Below, piece by piece: positions 13,511-22,369 of a stretch of 33,069 nt of DNA. Below the pieces are notes generated by a model. The model saw only the letters and a list, made by a program, of their open reading frames with translations. It was not told the origin of the DNA and did not search any database. A program made the translations under genes and the position numbers. Location: contig NZ_WBMR01000098.1 in NCBI RefSeq assembly GCF_008923365.1, forward strand, positions 1 to 33,069. The letters run 5' to 3'. The stretch is from Actinomadura montaniterrae (GTDB lineage: Bacteria > Actinomycetota > Actinomycetes > Streptosporangiales > Streptosporangiaceae). The first letter of the stretch is position 1. Every line of letters starts with the position of its first letter.

Positions 13511-14853
13511 GCTCAACGAAGTACACCGAGTACGACGCCTACGCCGCCGAGGAGGCGGCCGAGGGCCGCGTGTTCGACGTCAACGGCCAGGACTGGGACC
13601 AGGTCGTCGCGGGCGCCGAGGACCTCGGGGACGAGCGGCTCGTGGTCAACATGGGCCCGCAGCACCCGTCCACGCACGGCGTCCTGCGGCTGATCCTGAC
13701 GCTCGACGGCGAGACCGTCGACGACTGCCGGGTGGGCATCGGCTACCTGCACACCGGCATCGAGAAGAACATGGAGTTCCGCACCTGGACGCAGGGCACC
13801 ACGTTCTGCACGCGCATGGACTACCTCGCGCCGATCTTCAACGAGACGGCGTACTGCCTGGGCGTGGAGAAGCTCCTGGACGTCACCGACCAGGTGCCGG
13901 AACGGGCCCAGATCATCCGCGTGATGATGATGGAGCTGAACCGGATCTCCTCCCATCTGGTCGCGATCGCCACGTTCGGCCTCGAACTGGGCGCGACGAC
14001 CGTCATGCTGAACGGCTTCATCGAGCGCGAGTACACCCTTGACCTCTTCGAGGAGATCACGGGTCTGCGGATGAACATGGCGTACGTCCGTCCGGGCGGC
14101 GTTGCCCAGGACCTGCCGAGCGGTGCGCTCAGCAAGATCCGCGACTATCTCGACCGGATGCCCAAGCGGATCCAGGCGCTGCGGAAGCTGATGGACGCCA
14201 ACCCCGTCTATCTCGCCCGGACCAGGGACATCGCGTATCTCGACCTTACCGGGTGCATGTCGCTGGGCGTCACCGGCCCCGTCCTTCGGGCCACCGGCCT
14301 GCCGTGGGACCTGCGCAAGTCGCAGCCCTACTGCGGGTACGAGACCTACGACTTCGAGGTCGCGACGCAGGACACCTGCGACGTGTACGGCCGCTATCTC
14401 GTGCGGATGCAGGAGATGGAGGAGTCGCTGAAGATCGTCGAGCAGTGCGTGGAGCGGCTGCAGCGGGTCAAGGGCCCGGTGATGATCGAGGACAAGAAGA
14501 TCGGCTGGCCGGCGCAGCTGGCGATCGGCGCGGACGGGATGGGCAACTCGCCCCGGCACATCGCGCACATCATGGGCACCTCGATGGAGGCGCTGATCCA
14601 CCACTTCAAGCTGGTGACGGAGGGCTTCCGGGTGCCGGCGGGGCAGGCGTACTCGCACATCGAGTCGCCGCGCGGCGAGCTCGGCGCGCACGTGGTCAGC
14701 GACGGCGGCACCCGCCCGTACCGGGTGCACTTCCGCGAGCCGTCCTTCGTCAACCTGCAGGCCACGCCGGCGATGGCGGAGGGCGGCATGGTCGCCGACG
14801 TCATCGCGGCCGTCGCCAGCATCGACCCGGTGATGGGAGGCGTGGACCGATGA
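13507..14853 (+). CDS. nuoD: NADH-quinone oxidoreductase subunit D
   Basis: This 448-residue subunit forms the quinone-binding cavity with NuoB. Conserved motifs include NMGPQHPSTHGVLRL near residue 50 and IGYLHTGIEKNME with YLAPIFNE. The C-terminal segment SPRGELGAHVVSDG and the terminal DPVMGGVDR are also typical. The ATG at 13507 overlaps the nuoC stop (ATGA). The frame is open further upstream through nuoC, but that stretch has nuoC coding in another frame. The stop at 14851-14853 overlaps the ATG of a 32-codon ORF that is a degenerate copy of the nuoD 3' end. Confidence 0.96.
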   Translation: MSSTKYTEYDAYAAEEAAEGRVFDVNGQDWDQVVAGAEDLGDERLVVNMGPQHPSTHGVLRLILTLDGETVDDCRVGIGYLHTGIEKNMEFRTWTQGTTFCTRMDYLAPIFNETAYCLGVEKLLDVTDQVPERAQIIRVMMMELNRISSHLVAIATFGLELGATTVMLNGFIEREYTLDLFEEITGLRMNMAYVRPGGVAQDLPSGALSKIRDYLDRMPKRIQALRKLMDANPVYLARTRDIAYLDLTGCMSLGVTGPVLRATGLPWDLRKSQPYCGYETYDFEVATQDTCDVYGRYLVRMQEMEESLKIVEQCVERLQRVKGPVMIEDKKIGWPAQLAIGADGMGNSPRHIAHIMGTSMEALIHHFKLVTEGFRVPAGQAYSHIESPRGELGAHVVSDGGTRPYRVHFREPSFVNLQATPAMAEGGMVADVIAAVASIDPVMGGVDR

Positions 14854-14948
14854 GCCTCGCACGTGGTTCGGCAGGCGGCATGGTCGCACCTGCTGTCTTC
14901 GCCGCGGTGGCCAGCATCGACCCGGTCATGGGGGGAGTGGACCGATGA
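14850..14948 (+). CDS. 32-residue ORF made from a duplicated nuoD tail
   Basis: The ATG at 14850 overlaps the nuoD TGA and its own TGA (14946-14948) overlaps the nuoE ATG, giving ATGA couplings at both ends. After an 8-residue leader (MSLARGSA), the remaining 24 residues repeat the last 23 residues of NuoD with one codon added: GGMVA and AAVASIDPVMGGVDR are shared. In the final 15 codons before the stop there are six codon differences and all are synonymous. This suggests selection on the peptide or a recent recoded copy. It may be a real micropeptide, a translational relay between nuoD and nuoE, or a neutral duplication scar. No hydrophobic helix or known domain is seen. Confidence 0.5.
   Translation: MSLARGSAGGMVAPAVFAAVASIDPVMGGVDR
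14875..14948 (+). repeat. nuoD: Second copy of the nuoD 3' end
   Basis: This stretch aligns with 14783-14853 (end of nuoD). It starts GGCGGCATGGTCGC in both and ends with the same GTGGACCGATGA. The middle has one added codon and several substitutions. The copies are separated by 21 nt, so this is a short near-tandem duplication. Confidence 0.85.
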
Positions 14949-15727
14949 CGTTCGAACCGGAAGTGCGCGAGCGCCTCGAGCGCGACGCGAAGCAGATCAT
15001 CGGCCGGTATCCGAAGCCGCGGTCGGCGCTGCTCCCGCTGCTGCACCTGGTGCAGTCGGAGGAGGGGCACGTCTCGCAGGACGGCATCGAGTTCTGCGCC
15101 GAGCAGCTCGGCATCACGCCGGCCCAGGTGACGGGCGTGTCGACGTTCTACACGCAGTACAAGCACGAGCCGGTCGGCGAGTTCCACGTGGGCGTGTGCA
15201 TCAACACGCTGTGCGCGGTGATGGGCGGCGACCAGATCTGGAACGAGCTGACCGAGCACACCGGGGTCGGGCACGACGAGGCCACCCCGGACGGCAAGGT
15301 CAGCCTGGAGCGGATCGAGTGCAACGCGGCCTGCGACTTCGCGCCGGTGATGATGGTCAACTGGGAGTTCTTCGACAACATGACTCCCGAGAAGGCCAAG
15401 CAGCTGGTCGACGACCTGCGCTCGGGTAAGGAAGTGCTTCCTTCGCGCGGGCCGAACAAGCTGTGCAGCTGGAAGGACGCGTCCCGGGTGCTCGCCGGGT
15501 TCCCCGACGGCCGCGCCCACGAGGGCGTCCAGGCCGGGCCGGAGTCGCTGCGCGGGCTGGAGCTCGCGAAGCAGCGCGGCTGGCAGGCCCCGTCCGCCGA
15601 CACCGGCGGGGCGGCGCCCGAGGAGCCGGTCCGGCCGGGCGAGATCACCGATCCGCCGCCCAACGAGCCGGGCAAGCCGATCGGCGGCGACGTGAAGCCG
15701 GGCAGCCAGGAGGGTCGTAACCAGTGA
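14945..15727 (+). CDS. nuoE: NADH-quinone oxidoreductase subunit E
   Basis: This 260-residue thioredoxin-fold subunit binds the [2Fe-2S] cluster N1a through CINTLC and CNAAC (two Cys pairs at about residues 84-89 and 126-130). It pairs with NuoF in the NADH-dehydrogenase module. The N-terminal part (AKQIIGRYPKPRSALLPLLHLVQ) is typical. The last 85 or so residues are a Pro/Gly/Glu-rich tail not needed for the fold; similar tails occur in actinobacterial NuoE. ATG 14945 overlaps the stop of the 32-codon ORF, and the nuoE TGA overlaps the nuoF GTG (GTGA). Confidence 0.95.
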   Translation: MTFEPEVRERLERDAKQIIGRYPKPRSALLPLLHLVQSEEGHVSQDGIEFCAEQLGITPAQVTGVSTFYTQYKHEPVGEFHVGVCINTLCAVMGGDQIWNELTEHTGVGHDEATPDGKVSLERIECNAACDFAPVMMVNWEFFDNMTPEKAKQLVDDLRSGKEVLPSRGPNKLCSWKDASRVLAGFPDGRAHEGVQAGPESLRGLELAKQRGWQAPSADTGGAAPEEPVRPGEITDPPPNEPGKPIGGDVKPGSQEGRNQ

Positions 15728-17022
15728 CCACGCTCACCCCGATCCTCACGAAGAACTGGGATCAGGCCGACTCGTTCACCCTCGCGGGCTACGAGCGCGA
15801 GGGCGGCTACCGGGCGCTGCGCAAGGCGCTCGGGCTGGCGCCGGACGAGATCGTCCAGATGGTCAAGGACTCCGGCCTGCGCGGCCGCGGCGGCGCCGGG
15901 TTCCCCACCGGCATGAAGTGGGGGTTCCTGCCCGCCGAGAGCCCGAACCCGCGCTACCTCGTCGTCAACGCCGACGAGTCCGAGCCGGGGACCTGCAAGG
16001 ACATCCCGCTGATGATGGCGAACCCGCACGTCCTCGTCGAGGGCGTCATCATCAGCTCCTACGCCATCAAGTCGAACCAGGCGTTCATCTACGTGCGCGG
16101 CGAGGTGCTGCACGTGATCCGCCGGCTGCAGCAGGCGGTCGCCGAGGCGCGCGAGGCCGGGTACATCGGCACGGACATCCTCGGCTCCGGCTACGACCTG
16201 GACGTGGTCGTGCACACCGGCGCCGGCGCCTACATCTGCGGCGAGGAGACGGCGCTGCTGGACTCCCTGGAGGGGTACCGCGGTCAGCCCAGGCTCAAGC
16301 CCCCCTTCCCGGCGGTCTCGGGCCTGTACGGCGGCCCCACCGTCATCAACAACGTCGAGTCGATCTCGTCGGTTCCCTCGATCGTCGAGAACGGCGCCGA
16401 CTGGTTCACCTCGATGGGCACCGAGAAGTCCGCGGGCTACGGCATCTTCTCGCTGTCCGGGCACGTCACCCGGCCCGGGCAGTACGAGGCGCCGCTCGGC
16501 ATCACGCTGCGGGAACTGCTCGACATGGCGGGCGGGATCCGCGAGGGGCACCGGCTGAAGTTCTGGACGCCCGGCGGGTCGTCCACCCCGATCTTCACCG
16601 AGGAGCACCTGGACGTGCCGCTGGACTTCGAGTCCGTCGGCGCCGCCGGGTCGATGCTCGGCACCCGCGCCCTGCAGATCTTCGACGAGACGACCTGCGT
16701 CGTCCGCGCCGTGCTGCGCTGGTCGGAGTTCTACGCGCACGAGTCGTGCGGCAAGTGCACGCCGTGCCGCGAAGGCACCTACTGGTACAAGCAGATGCTG
16801 AAGCGGCTGGAGGCGGGCCAGGGCGAGGAAGAGGACCTGGAGACGCTCCTCGACCTGTCCGACAACATCCTCGGCCGCTCGTTCTGCGCCCTCGGCGACG
16901 GCGCGACGAGCCCGGTGGTCTCGTCGATCAAGCTGTTCCGGGACGAGTACCTCCGGCACTTCGAGCAGGGCGGCTGCCCGTTCGACCCGGCCAAGTCCAC
17001 CCTCTGGGGAGGTGCGAAGTGA
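15724..17022 (+). CDS. nuoF: NADH-quinone oxidoreductase subunit F (NADH/FMN-binding)
   Basis: This 432-residue subunit oxidises NADH. The NADH/FMN-binding motifs GLRGRGGAGFPTGMKWGF (near residue 50) and GAGAYICGEETALLDSLEG (near residue 165) are present. The N3 [4Fe-4S] ligands ESCGKCTPCREG and the distal Cys in RSFCALGDG are intact. Length matches the family. The GTG start at 15724 overlaps the nuoE stop, and the TGA at 17020-17022 overlaps the nuoG GTG. Confidence 0.96.
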   Translation: MTTLTPILTKNWDQADSFTLAGYEREGGYRALRKALGLAPDEIVQMVKDSGLRGRGGAGFPTGMKWGFLPAESPNPRYLVVNADESEPGTCKDIPLMMANPHVLVEGVIISSYAIKSNQAFIYVRGEVLHVIRRLQQAVAEAREAGYIGTDILGSGYDLDVVVHTGAGAYICGEETALLDSLEGYRGQPRLKPPFPAVSGLYGGPTVINNVESISSVPSIVENGADWFTSMGTEKSAGYGIFSLSGHVTRPGQYEAPLGITLRELLDMAGGIREGHRLKFWTPGGSSTPIFTEEHLDVPLDFESVGAAGSMLGTRALQIFDETTCVVRAVLRWSEFYAHESCGKCTPCREGTYWYKQMLKRLEAGQGEEEDLETLLDLSDNILGRSFCALGDGATSPVVSSIKLFRDEYLRHFEQGGCPFDPAKSTLWGGAK

Positions 17023-19484
17023 CCGTCACCGACGACAAGTCGGCGGTGGAGAAGCCGGTCGAGATGGTCTCCTGCACCATCGACGGCTTCGAGATCGAGG
17101 TGCCGAAGGGCACGCTGATCATCCGGGCCGCCGAGCTGCTCGGCATCCAGATCCCGCGGTTCTGCGACCATCCGCTGCTGGACCCGGTCGGGGCCTGCCG
17201 GCAGTGCCTGGTGGAGATCCCCGACGCCGGCAACGGGCGCGGGATGCCGAAGCCGCAGGCGTCGTGCACCACCACGGTGATGCCCGGAATGGTCGTCAAG
17301 ACCCAGCTGACCTCGCCGGTCGCCGACAAGGCGCAGCACGGCGTGATGGAGCTGCTGCTGATCAACCACCCGCTGGACTGCCCGATCTGCGACAAGGGCG
17401 GCGAGTGCCCGCTGCAGAACCAGGCGATGTCCAACGGGCGCGGCGAGTCCCGGTTCGTCGAGACCAAGCGGACGTTCCCGAAGCCGATCCCGCTGTCCAG
17501 CCAGGTGCTGCTGGACCGGGAGCGCTGCATCCAGTGCGCCCGCTGCACCCGGTTCTCCGACCAGATCGCCGGCGACGCGTTCATCGACCTGTTCGAGCGC
17601 GGCGCGAAGGAGCAGGTCGGCGCGGCGGACGGCAAGCCGTTCCAGTCCTACTTCTCCGGGAACACGGTGCAGATCTGCCCGGTCGGGGCGCTGACCGGCG
17701 CCGCGTACCGGTTCCGGTCCCGGCCGTTCGACCTGGTGTCGCAGCCGAGCGTCTGCGAGCACTGCGCGTCCGGCTGCGCGCTGCGCACCGACCACCGGCG
17801 CGGGAAGATCACCCGCCGGCTGGCCGGGGACGACCCGCAGGTCAACGAGGAGTGGAACTGCGACAAGGGCCGCTGGGCGTTCACCTACGGGACGCGCCCC
17901 GAGCGGCTCACGCACCCGCTCGTCCGGAACGAGGACGGCGAGCTGGAAGTGGCGTCGTGGCCGGAGGCGCTGACCGTCGCGGCCCGCGGGCTCGCGGCGG
18001 CGCGCGGCTCCGCGGGCGTCCTGACCGGCGGGCGCGTCACCCTTGAGGACGCCTACGCCTACGCCAAGTTCGCGCGGATCGCGCTGCACACCAACGACGT
18101 GGACTTCCGGGCCCGGCCGCTGTCGGACGAGGAGTCGCGGTTCCTCGCCTCCTCGGTCGCGGGCCGCCCGATCGAGGTGTCCTACGCCGACCTGGAGAAG
18201 GCGCCCGTGGTCGTCCTCGCCGGCTTCGAGCCGGAGGAGGAGTCCCCGATCGTGTTCCTGCGGCTCCGCAAGGCGTTCCGCAAGAACGGGCTGAAGGTGT
18301 TCGGGATCGCCCCGTTCGCGACCCGCGGCCTGCAGAAGGTCGGCGGGACGCTGCTCGCGACCGCGCCCGGATCGGAGTCGGAGACGCTCGGCTCGCTGAT
18401 CGGCGACCCGTCCCGCGCCGGCGTCCGGACGCTGCTGGAGACGCCCGGCGCCGTCATCATGCTGGGCGAGCGGCTCGCCACCAGCCCCGGCGCGCTGACC
18501 TCGGCGGTCCGGCTCGCGCAGGTCACCGGCGCCCGGCTGGCATGGGTGCCGCGCCGGGCCGGGGAGCGCGGCGCGATCGAGGCCGGGGCGCTGCCCGGGC
18601 TGCTGCCGATCGGCCGCCCCGTCGCCGACCCGGAGGCGCGCGCCGAGGTCGCCCGCGCCTGGGGCGTCGCGGACCTGCCCGCCGGGCCCGGCGAGGACAC
18701 CGCCGGGATCGTCGCGGCGGCCGGTGCCGGACGGCTCGGCGCGCTGCTCGTCGGCGGCGTCGACCCCTACGACCTGCCCGACCCGGACGCGGCGCTGCGC
18801 GCGCTGGAGGCCACCCCGTTCGTGGTGAGCCTGGAGCAGCGGCCGAGCGCGGTCACCGACCGCGCCGACGTGGTGCTGCCCGTCGCGGCCGTCGCCGAGA
18901 AGGCCGGCACGTTCGTCGACTGGGAGGGCCGCGGCCGCCCGTTCGACGTCGTGCTGAAGTCCGCCGGGAAGCTGTCGGACCTGCGGGTCCTGCAGGCGCT
19001 CGCCGACGAGATGGACGTCCACCTCGGGCTGCCCGGCCCGGAGGCGGCGCGGCGGGAGCTGGCGCAGCTCGGCGCCCACCGCGGCGAGCGGCCGGAGCCG
19101 CCGGACGTCGCGCAGGCGCTGCCGCCGCACCCCGAGCAGGGCGAGGCGCTGCTCGCGACCTGGCGGCTGCTGCTGGACCGGGGCCGCCTCCAGGACGGCG
19201 AGCCGTTCCTCGCGGGCACCGCCAAGGCCGCGGTGGCCCGGCTGTCGCCCGCGACCGCGGCGGAGATCGGCGCGACCGCGGCCGTCACGGTGTCGGGGCC
19301 GCGCGGCGAGGTGACGCTCCCGCTGGAGATCACCGCCGACCTGCCCGACCGGGTGGTGTGGCTGCCGACGAACTCGGCCGGCTGCGCCCTCCACCGGGAC
19401 CTGGGCGCGGCGGCGGGCGGCGTCGTCAAGATCGCGAGCGGCGTGCTCGCCCGCCCGACCGAGAACGCGGGAGGTACCCGATGA
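17019..19484 (+). CDS. nuoG: NADH-quinone oxidoreductase subunit G
   Basis: This 821-residue subunit carries several iron-sulfur clusters. An N-terminal ferredoxin fold has CDHPLLDPVGACRQCLVEI, then the His/Cys and 4Fe-4S ligands in CPICDKGGECPLQNQ, CIQCARC and CPVGALT. Next is CxxCxxxC-x27-C (Cys246, 249, 253, 281), the ligand set of the extra cluster N7 found in some bacterial NuoG. The remainder is the degenerate molybdopterin-oxidoreductase-like domain without evident cofactor function. The frame is open upstream to 15918 through nuoF, but the GTG at 17019, overlapping the nuoF TGA, gives the expected N-terminus (MTVTDDKS). Its TGA overlaps the nuoH ATG. Confidence 0.95.
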   Translation: MTVTDDKSAVEKPVEMVSCTIDGFEIEVPKGTLIIRAAELLGIQIPRFCDHPLLDPVGACRQCLVEIPDAGNGRGMPKPQASCTTTVMPGMVVKTQLTSPVADKAQHGVMELLLINHPLDCPICDKGGECPLQNQAMSNGRGESRFVETKRTFPKPIPLSSQVLLDRERCIQCARCTRFSDQIAGDAFIDLFERGAKEQVGAADGKPFQSYFSGNTVQICPVGALTGAAYRFRSRPFDLVSQPSVCEHCASGCALRTDHRRGKITRRLAGDDPQVNEEWNCDKGRWAFTYGTRPERLTHPLVRNEDGELEVASWPEALTVAARGLAAARGSAGVLTGGRVTLEDAYAYAKFARIALHTNDVDFRARPLSDEESRFLASSVAGRPIEVSYADLEKAPVVVLAGFEPEEESPIVFLRLRKAFRKNGLKVFGIAPFATRGLQKVGGTLLATAPGSESETLGSLIGDPSRAGVRTLLETPGAVIMLGERLATSPGALTSAVRLAQVTGARLAWVPRRAGERGAIEAGALPGLLPIGRPVADPEARAEVARAWGVADLPAGPGEDTAGIVAAAGAGRLGALLVGGVDPYDLPDPDAALRALEATPFVVSLEQRPSAVTDRADVVLPVAAVAEKAGTFVDWEGRGRPFDVVLKSAGKLSDLRVLQALADEMDVHLGLPGPEAARRELAQLGAHRGERPEPPDVAQALPPHPEQGEALLATWRLLLDRGRLQDGEPFLAGTAKAAVARLSPATAAEIGATAAVTVSGPRGEVTLPLEITADLPDRVVWLPTNSAGCALHRDLGAAAGGVVKIASGVLARPTENAGGTR

Positions 19485-20818
19485 GTCCGCTTGCGGCGCC
19501 CGCCGCCGATCCGACGCTCGCCACGTTCGGCAAGGACCCGTGGTGGCTGATCGGCGGCAAGGTCCTGGTCATCTTCGTCTTCCTGGTGCTGACCGTCCTG
19601 CTGTCGATGTGGGTCGAGCGGCGGGTCATCGGGCGGATGCAGCTGCGCGTCGGCCCGAACCGCGCCGGGCCCCAGGGCCTGCTGCAGGGCCTCGCCGACG
19701 GCGTGAAGCTGGCGCTGAAGGAGGACATCGTCCCCCGCCAGGTCGACAAGGTCGTGTTCGTCCTCGCGCCGGTGATGTCGGCGGTGCCGGCGTTCATCTC
19801 GTTCATCATCATCCCGTTCGGCCCGACGGTGTCGGTCTTCGGGCACCACACCGCGCTGCAGGGCACCGACCTGCCGGTCGCGGTGCTGCTGGTGCTCGCG
19901 ATGTCGTCGATGGGCATCTACGGGATCGTGCTGGCGGGCTGGTCGTCGATGTCGCCGTACTCGCTGCTCGGCGGGCTCCGCTCGTCCGCGCAGATGATCT
20001 CCTACGAGATCGCGATGGGGCTGTCGTTCGTCGCGGTGTTCATGTTCGCCGGGTCGATGTCCACCTCCGAGATCGTCGCCAAGCAGGACCACATCTGGTT
20101 CGCGGTGCTGCTCGCCCCGTCCTTCGTGGTCTACGTGATCACGATGATGGGCGAGTCGAACCGCATCCCGTTCGACCTGCCCGAGGGCGAGGGCGAGCTG
20201 GTCGGCGGCTTCCACACCGAGTACTCGTCGCTGAAGTTCGCGATGTTCTTCCTCGCCGAGTACATCAACCTGGCGACGCTGTCGGCGCTGTGCACGACGC
20301 TGTTCCTCGGCGGCTGGCGGGCGCCCGCGCCGATCTCCACCGTGTGGTCGGGCGCCAACGCCGGCTGGTGGCCGGTGCTGTGGTTCCTGGTCAAGCTGTG
20401 GCTGTTCATCTTCTTCTTCATCTGGCTGCGCGGCTCGCTCCCGCGGGTCCGCTACGACCAGTTGATGAAGCTCGGCTGGAAGATCCTCATGCCGGTCTCG
20501 CTGGCCTGGATCCTGCTCGTGTCCACCATCAAGGCGTTCAAGAACGACGGCTACGACATCCAGCAGATCCTGTGGATCACCGCCGGGGTCATCGCCGTCG
20601 TCCTGGTGGTCACGGTGGTCTGGGAGATGGTCCGCGGCGGCGAGGGCGGCGAGATCGTCCCGGGCGCCGAGGCGCCCGCTCCCCGGGACCCGGCCGCCGG
20701 CGGCTTCCCGGTGCCGCCGATGGACGCCCCCCACTACCACGGCCGGGCCCGCGAGAAGCCGGCCCGCCCGGCCACGATCGAATCCGCCTCCGAGGAGGTC
20801 ACCAGTGGGACTCACTGA
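19481..20818 (+). CDS. nuoH: NADH-quinone oxidoreductase subunit H
   Basis: This 445-residue membrane subunit anchors the peripheral arm and lines the quinone channel. Diagnostic segments are ERRVIGRMQLRVGPNRAGP, GLADGVKLALKED and the acidic loop NRIPFDLPEGEGELVGGF. About eight hydrophobic helices are visible. The protein is over 100 residues longer than E. coli NuoH, mostly a hydrophilic C-terminal tail rich in Pro/Ala/Glu. The ATG at 19481 overlaps the nuoG stop; the frame is open upstream but that is nuoG sequence. The end overlaps the nuoI start by 14 bp. Confidence 0.95.
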   Translation: MSPLAAPAADPTLATFGKDPWWLIGGKVLVIFVFLVLTVLLSMWVERRVIGRMQLRVGPNRAGPQGLLQGLADGVKLALKEDIVPRQVDKVVFVLAPVMSAVPAFISFIIIPFGPTVSVFGHHTALQGTDLPVAVLLVLAMSSMGIYGIVLAGWSSMSPYSLLGGLRSSAQMISYEIAMGLSFVAVFMFAGSMSTSEIVAKQDHIWFAVLLAPSFVVYVITMMGESNRIPFDLPEGEGELVGGFHTEYSSLKFAMFFLAEYINLATLSALCTTLFLGGWRAPAPISTVWSGANAGWWPVLWFLVKLWLFIFFFIWLRGSLPRVRYDQLMKLGWKILMPVSLAWILLVSTIKAFKNDGYDIQQILWITAGVIAVVLVVTVVWEMVRGGEGGEIVPGAEAPAPRDPAAGGFPVPPMDAPHYHGRAREKPARPATIESASEEVTSGTH

Positions 20819-21428
20819 TTTCCTGAATCCGGTCAAGGGGTTCGGGGTCTCGTTCCACCAGATGTTCATGAAGAGCGAGACCGTTCAGTACCCCGAGGTG
20901 AAGAAGCCGACCGCCCCGCGCTTCCACGGGCGGCACCAGCTCAACCGGTGGCCGGACGGCCTGGAGAAGTGCGTCGGCTGCGAGCTGTGCGCCTGGGCCT
21001 GTCCCGCCGACGCCATCTTCGTCGAGGGCGCCGACAACACCGAGGACGAGCGGTACTCGCCCGGCGAGCGGTACGGCCGCACCTACCAGATCAACTATCT
21101 GCGGTGCATCCTCTGCGGCCTGTGCATCGAGGCGTGCCCGACGCGGGCGCTGACGATGACCAACGAGTACGAGCTCGCCGACGACAGCCGCGAGAGCCTG
21201 ATCTACACCAAGGACATGCTGCTCGCGCCGCTGCGCGAGGGCATGGAGGCGCCGCCGCACGAGATGCGGCTCGGCGACACCGAGGAGGACTACTACCGTC
21301 TCGGTCTCAAGCCGGAGGGTCTCCAGCCCGAGGACGCGCCGACCATCTCCGCCGAGGGCGGCGGGCGGGCGAGCGCCGACAGCGCGGTGAAGCGGGAGAA
21401 GGCGGCCAGGGGCGGTGAGGGCAAGTGA
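20805..21428 (+). CDS. nuoI: NADH-quinone oxidoreductase subunit I
   Basis: This 207-residue ferredoxin-like subunit binds [4Fe-4S] clusters N6a and N6b via CVGCELCAWACP and CILCGLCIEACP. It links NuoG to NuoB in the electron path. The GTG at 20805 has GAGGAGG about 7 nt upstream, within the nuoH tail. The start therefore lies inside nuoH, a 14-bp overlap larger than the usual 4 bp here. The C-terminal 35 or so residues are Glu/Gly/Ala-rich and variable. The stop overlaps the nuoJ GTG. Confidence 0.96.
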   Translation: MGLTDFLNPVKGFGVSFHQMFMKSETVQYPEVKKPTAPRFHGRHQLNRWPDGLEKCVGCELCAWACPADAIFVEGADNTEDERYSPGERYGRTYQINYLRCILCGLCIEACPTRALTMTNEYELADDSRESLIYTKDMLLAPLREGMEAPPHEMRLGDTEEDYYRLGLKPEGLQPEDAPTISAEGGGRASADSAVKREKAARGGEGK

Positions 21429-22369
21429 CCGCCCACCTCCAGGCCGCCGGGGTCCTCGCGGGCCACGTCGCCGACAAGCAGTCCGGCGAGCCGTTCTTCT
21501 TCTGGCTGCTGGCGATCGTGTCGGTGTGCGCCGCGCTCGGCATGATCCTCGTCCGCAAGGCGGTGCACTCGGCGCTGCTGCTGGCGACCGTGATGCTCTG
21601 CCTCGCCGCGATGTACGCGATCCAGAACGCGCCGTTCCTGGCGTTCGTCCAGGTGATCGTCTACACCGGCGCGGTGCTGATGCTGTTCCTGTTCGTGCTG
21701 ATGCTCGTCGGCGTCACCTCCACCGACTCGCTGGTGGAGACGATCAAGGGCCAGCGGTTCTGGGCGGTCGTCGTCGCGATCGGGTTCTTCGTGCTGCTCG
21801 CCGCGGGGCTCGGCAACGCCGCGCTCGGCGACTCCGCCGGGCTGAAGGCCGCCAACGCCGACGGCAACGTCCTCGGCCTCGCGCGGCTGCTGTTCACCAA
21901 GTACGTGTTCGCGTTCGAGGCGACCAGCGCGCTGCTGATCACCGCGGCGCTGGGCGCGATGGTGCTGGCGCACCGCGAGCGGACCGAGCCGAAGCCGACG
22001 CAGAAGGACCTGTCCAAGGAGCGGTTCGCGTCCGGCGCGCACCCGGGCCCGCTGCCCGGCCCCGGCACGTACGCGCGGCACAACGCCGTCGACATGCCGG
22101 CGCTGCTCCCGGACGGGACGCCCTCGAAGCTGTCGATCAACCCCGTCATCGCGGCGCAGACCGACACCTCCGAACGGCACGCCGACCTGTACGGCGGGAC
22201 CGAGCAGGGCGCGGTGGACGAGGACGTCGCCGCGGTCAAGGCGGCCACCGAAGAGGCGAAGGACGCGGACGCCGAGTCGCGCGTCGTCAGGGCCGGCACG
22301 CCGGCCGCCGGCGGGAACGCGGGCGGCGGCGCGGGCGGCAACGAGCGTGAAGGCGAGGCTGGTCAATGA
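21425..22369 (+). CDS. nuoJ: NADH-quinone oxidoreductase subunit J
   Basis: This 314-residue membrane subunit has five hydrophobic helices, within about residues 25-190. They include the conserved FLAFVQVIVYTGAVLMLFLFVLML, the NuoJ/ND6 helix with a pi-bulge. After the last helix (SALLITAALGAMVLAHRER) comes a hydrophilic tail of some 125 residues, so the protein is far longer than the roughly 180 residues of E. coli NuoJ. Long tails are usual in actinobacteria. The GTG at 21425 overlaps the nuoI stop, and the nuoJ TGA overlaps the nuoK ATG. Confidence 0.94.
   Translation: MTAHLQAAGVLAGHVADKQSGEPFFFWLLAIVSVCAALGMILVRKAVHSALLLATVMLCLAAMYAIQNAPFLAFVQVIVYTGAVLMLFLFVLMLVGVTSTDSLVETIKGQRFWAVVVAIGFFVLLAAGLGNAALGDSAGLKAANADGNVLGLARLLFTKYVFAFEATSALLITAALGAMVLAHRERTEPKPTQKDLSKERFASGAHPGPLPGPGTYARHNAVDMPALLPDGTPSKLSINPVIAAQTDTSERHADLYGGTEQGAVDEDVAAVKAATEEAKDADAESRVVRAGTPAAGGNAGGGAGGNEREGEAGQ

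Noticed and set aside
15918..17018. Upstream extension of the nuoG frame through nuoF
   Set aside because: This stretch is out-of-frame nuoF sequence and yields Arg-rich nonsense; the GTG at 17019 overlapping the nuoF stop gives the family N-terminus.
16779..19394. Large minus-strand open frame (871 codons) antisense to nuoF/nuoG
   Set aside because: Arg/Gly/Leu/Val-rich low-complexity translation with no motifs, opposite to well-supported nuo genes.
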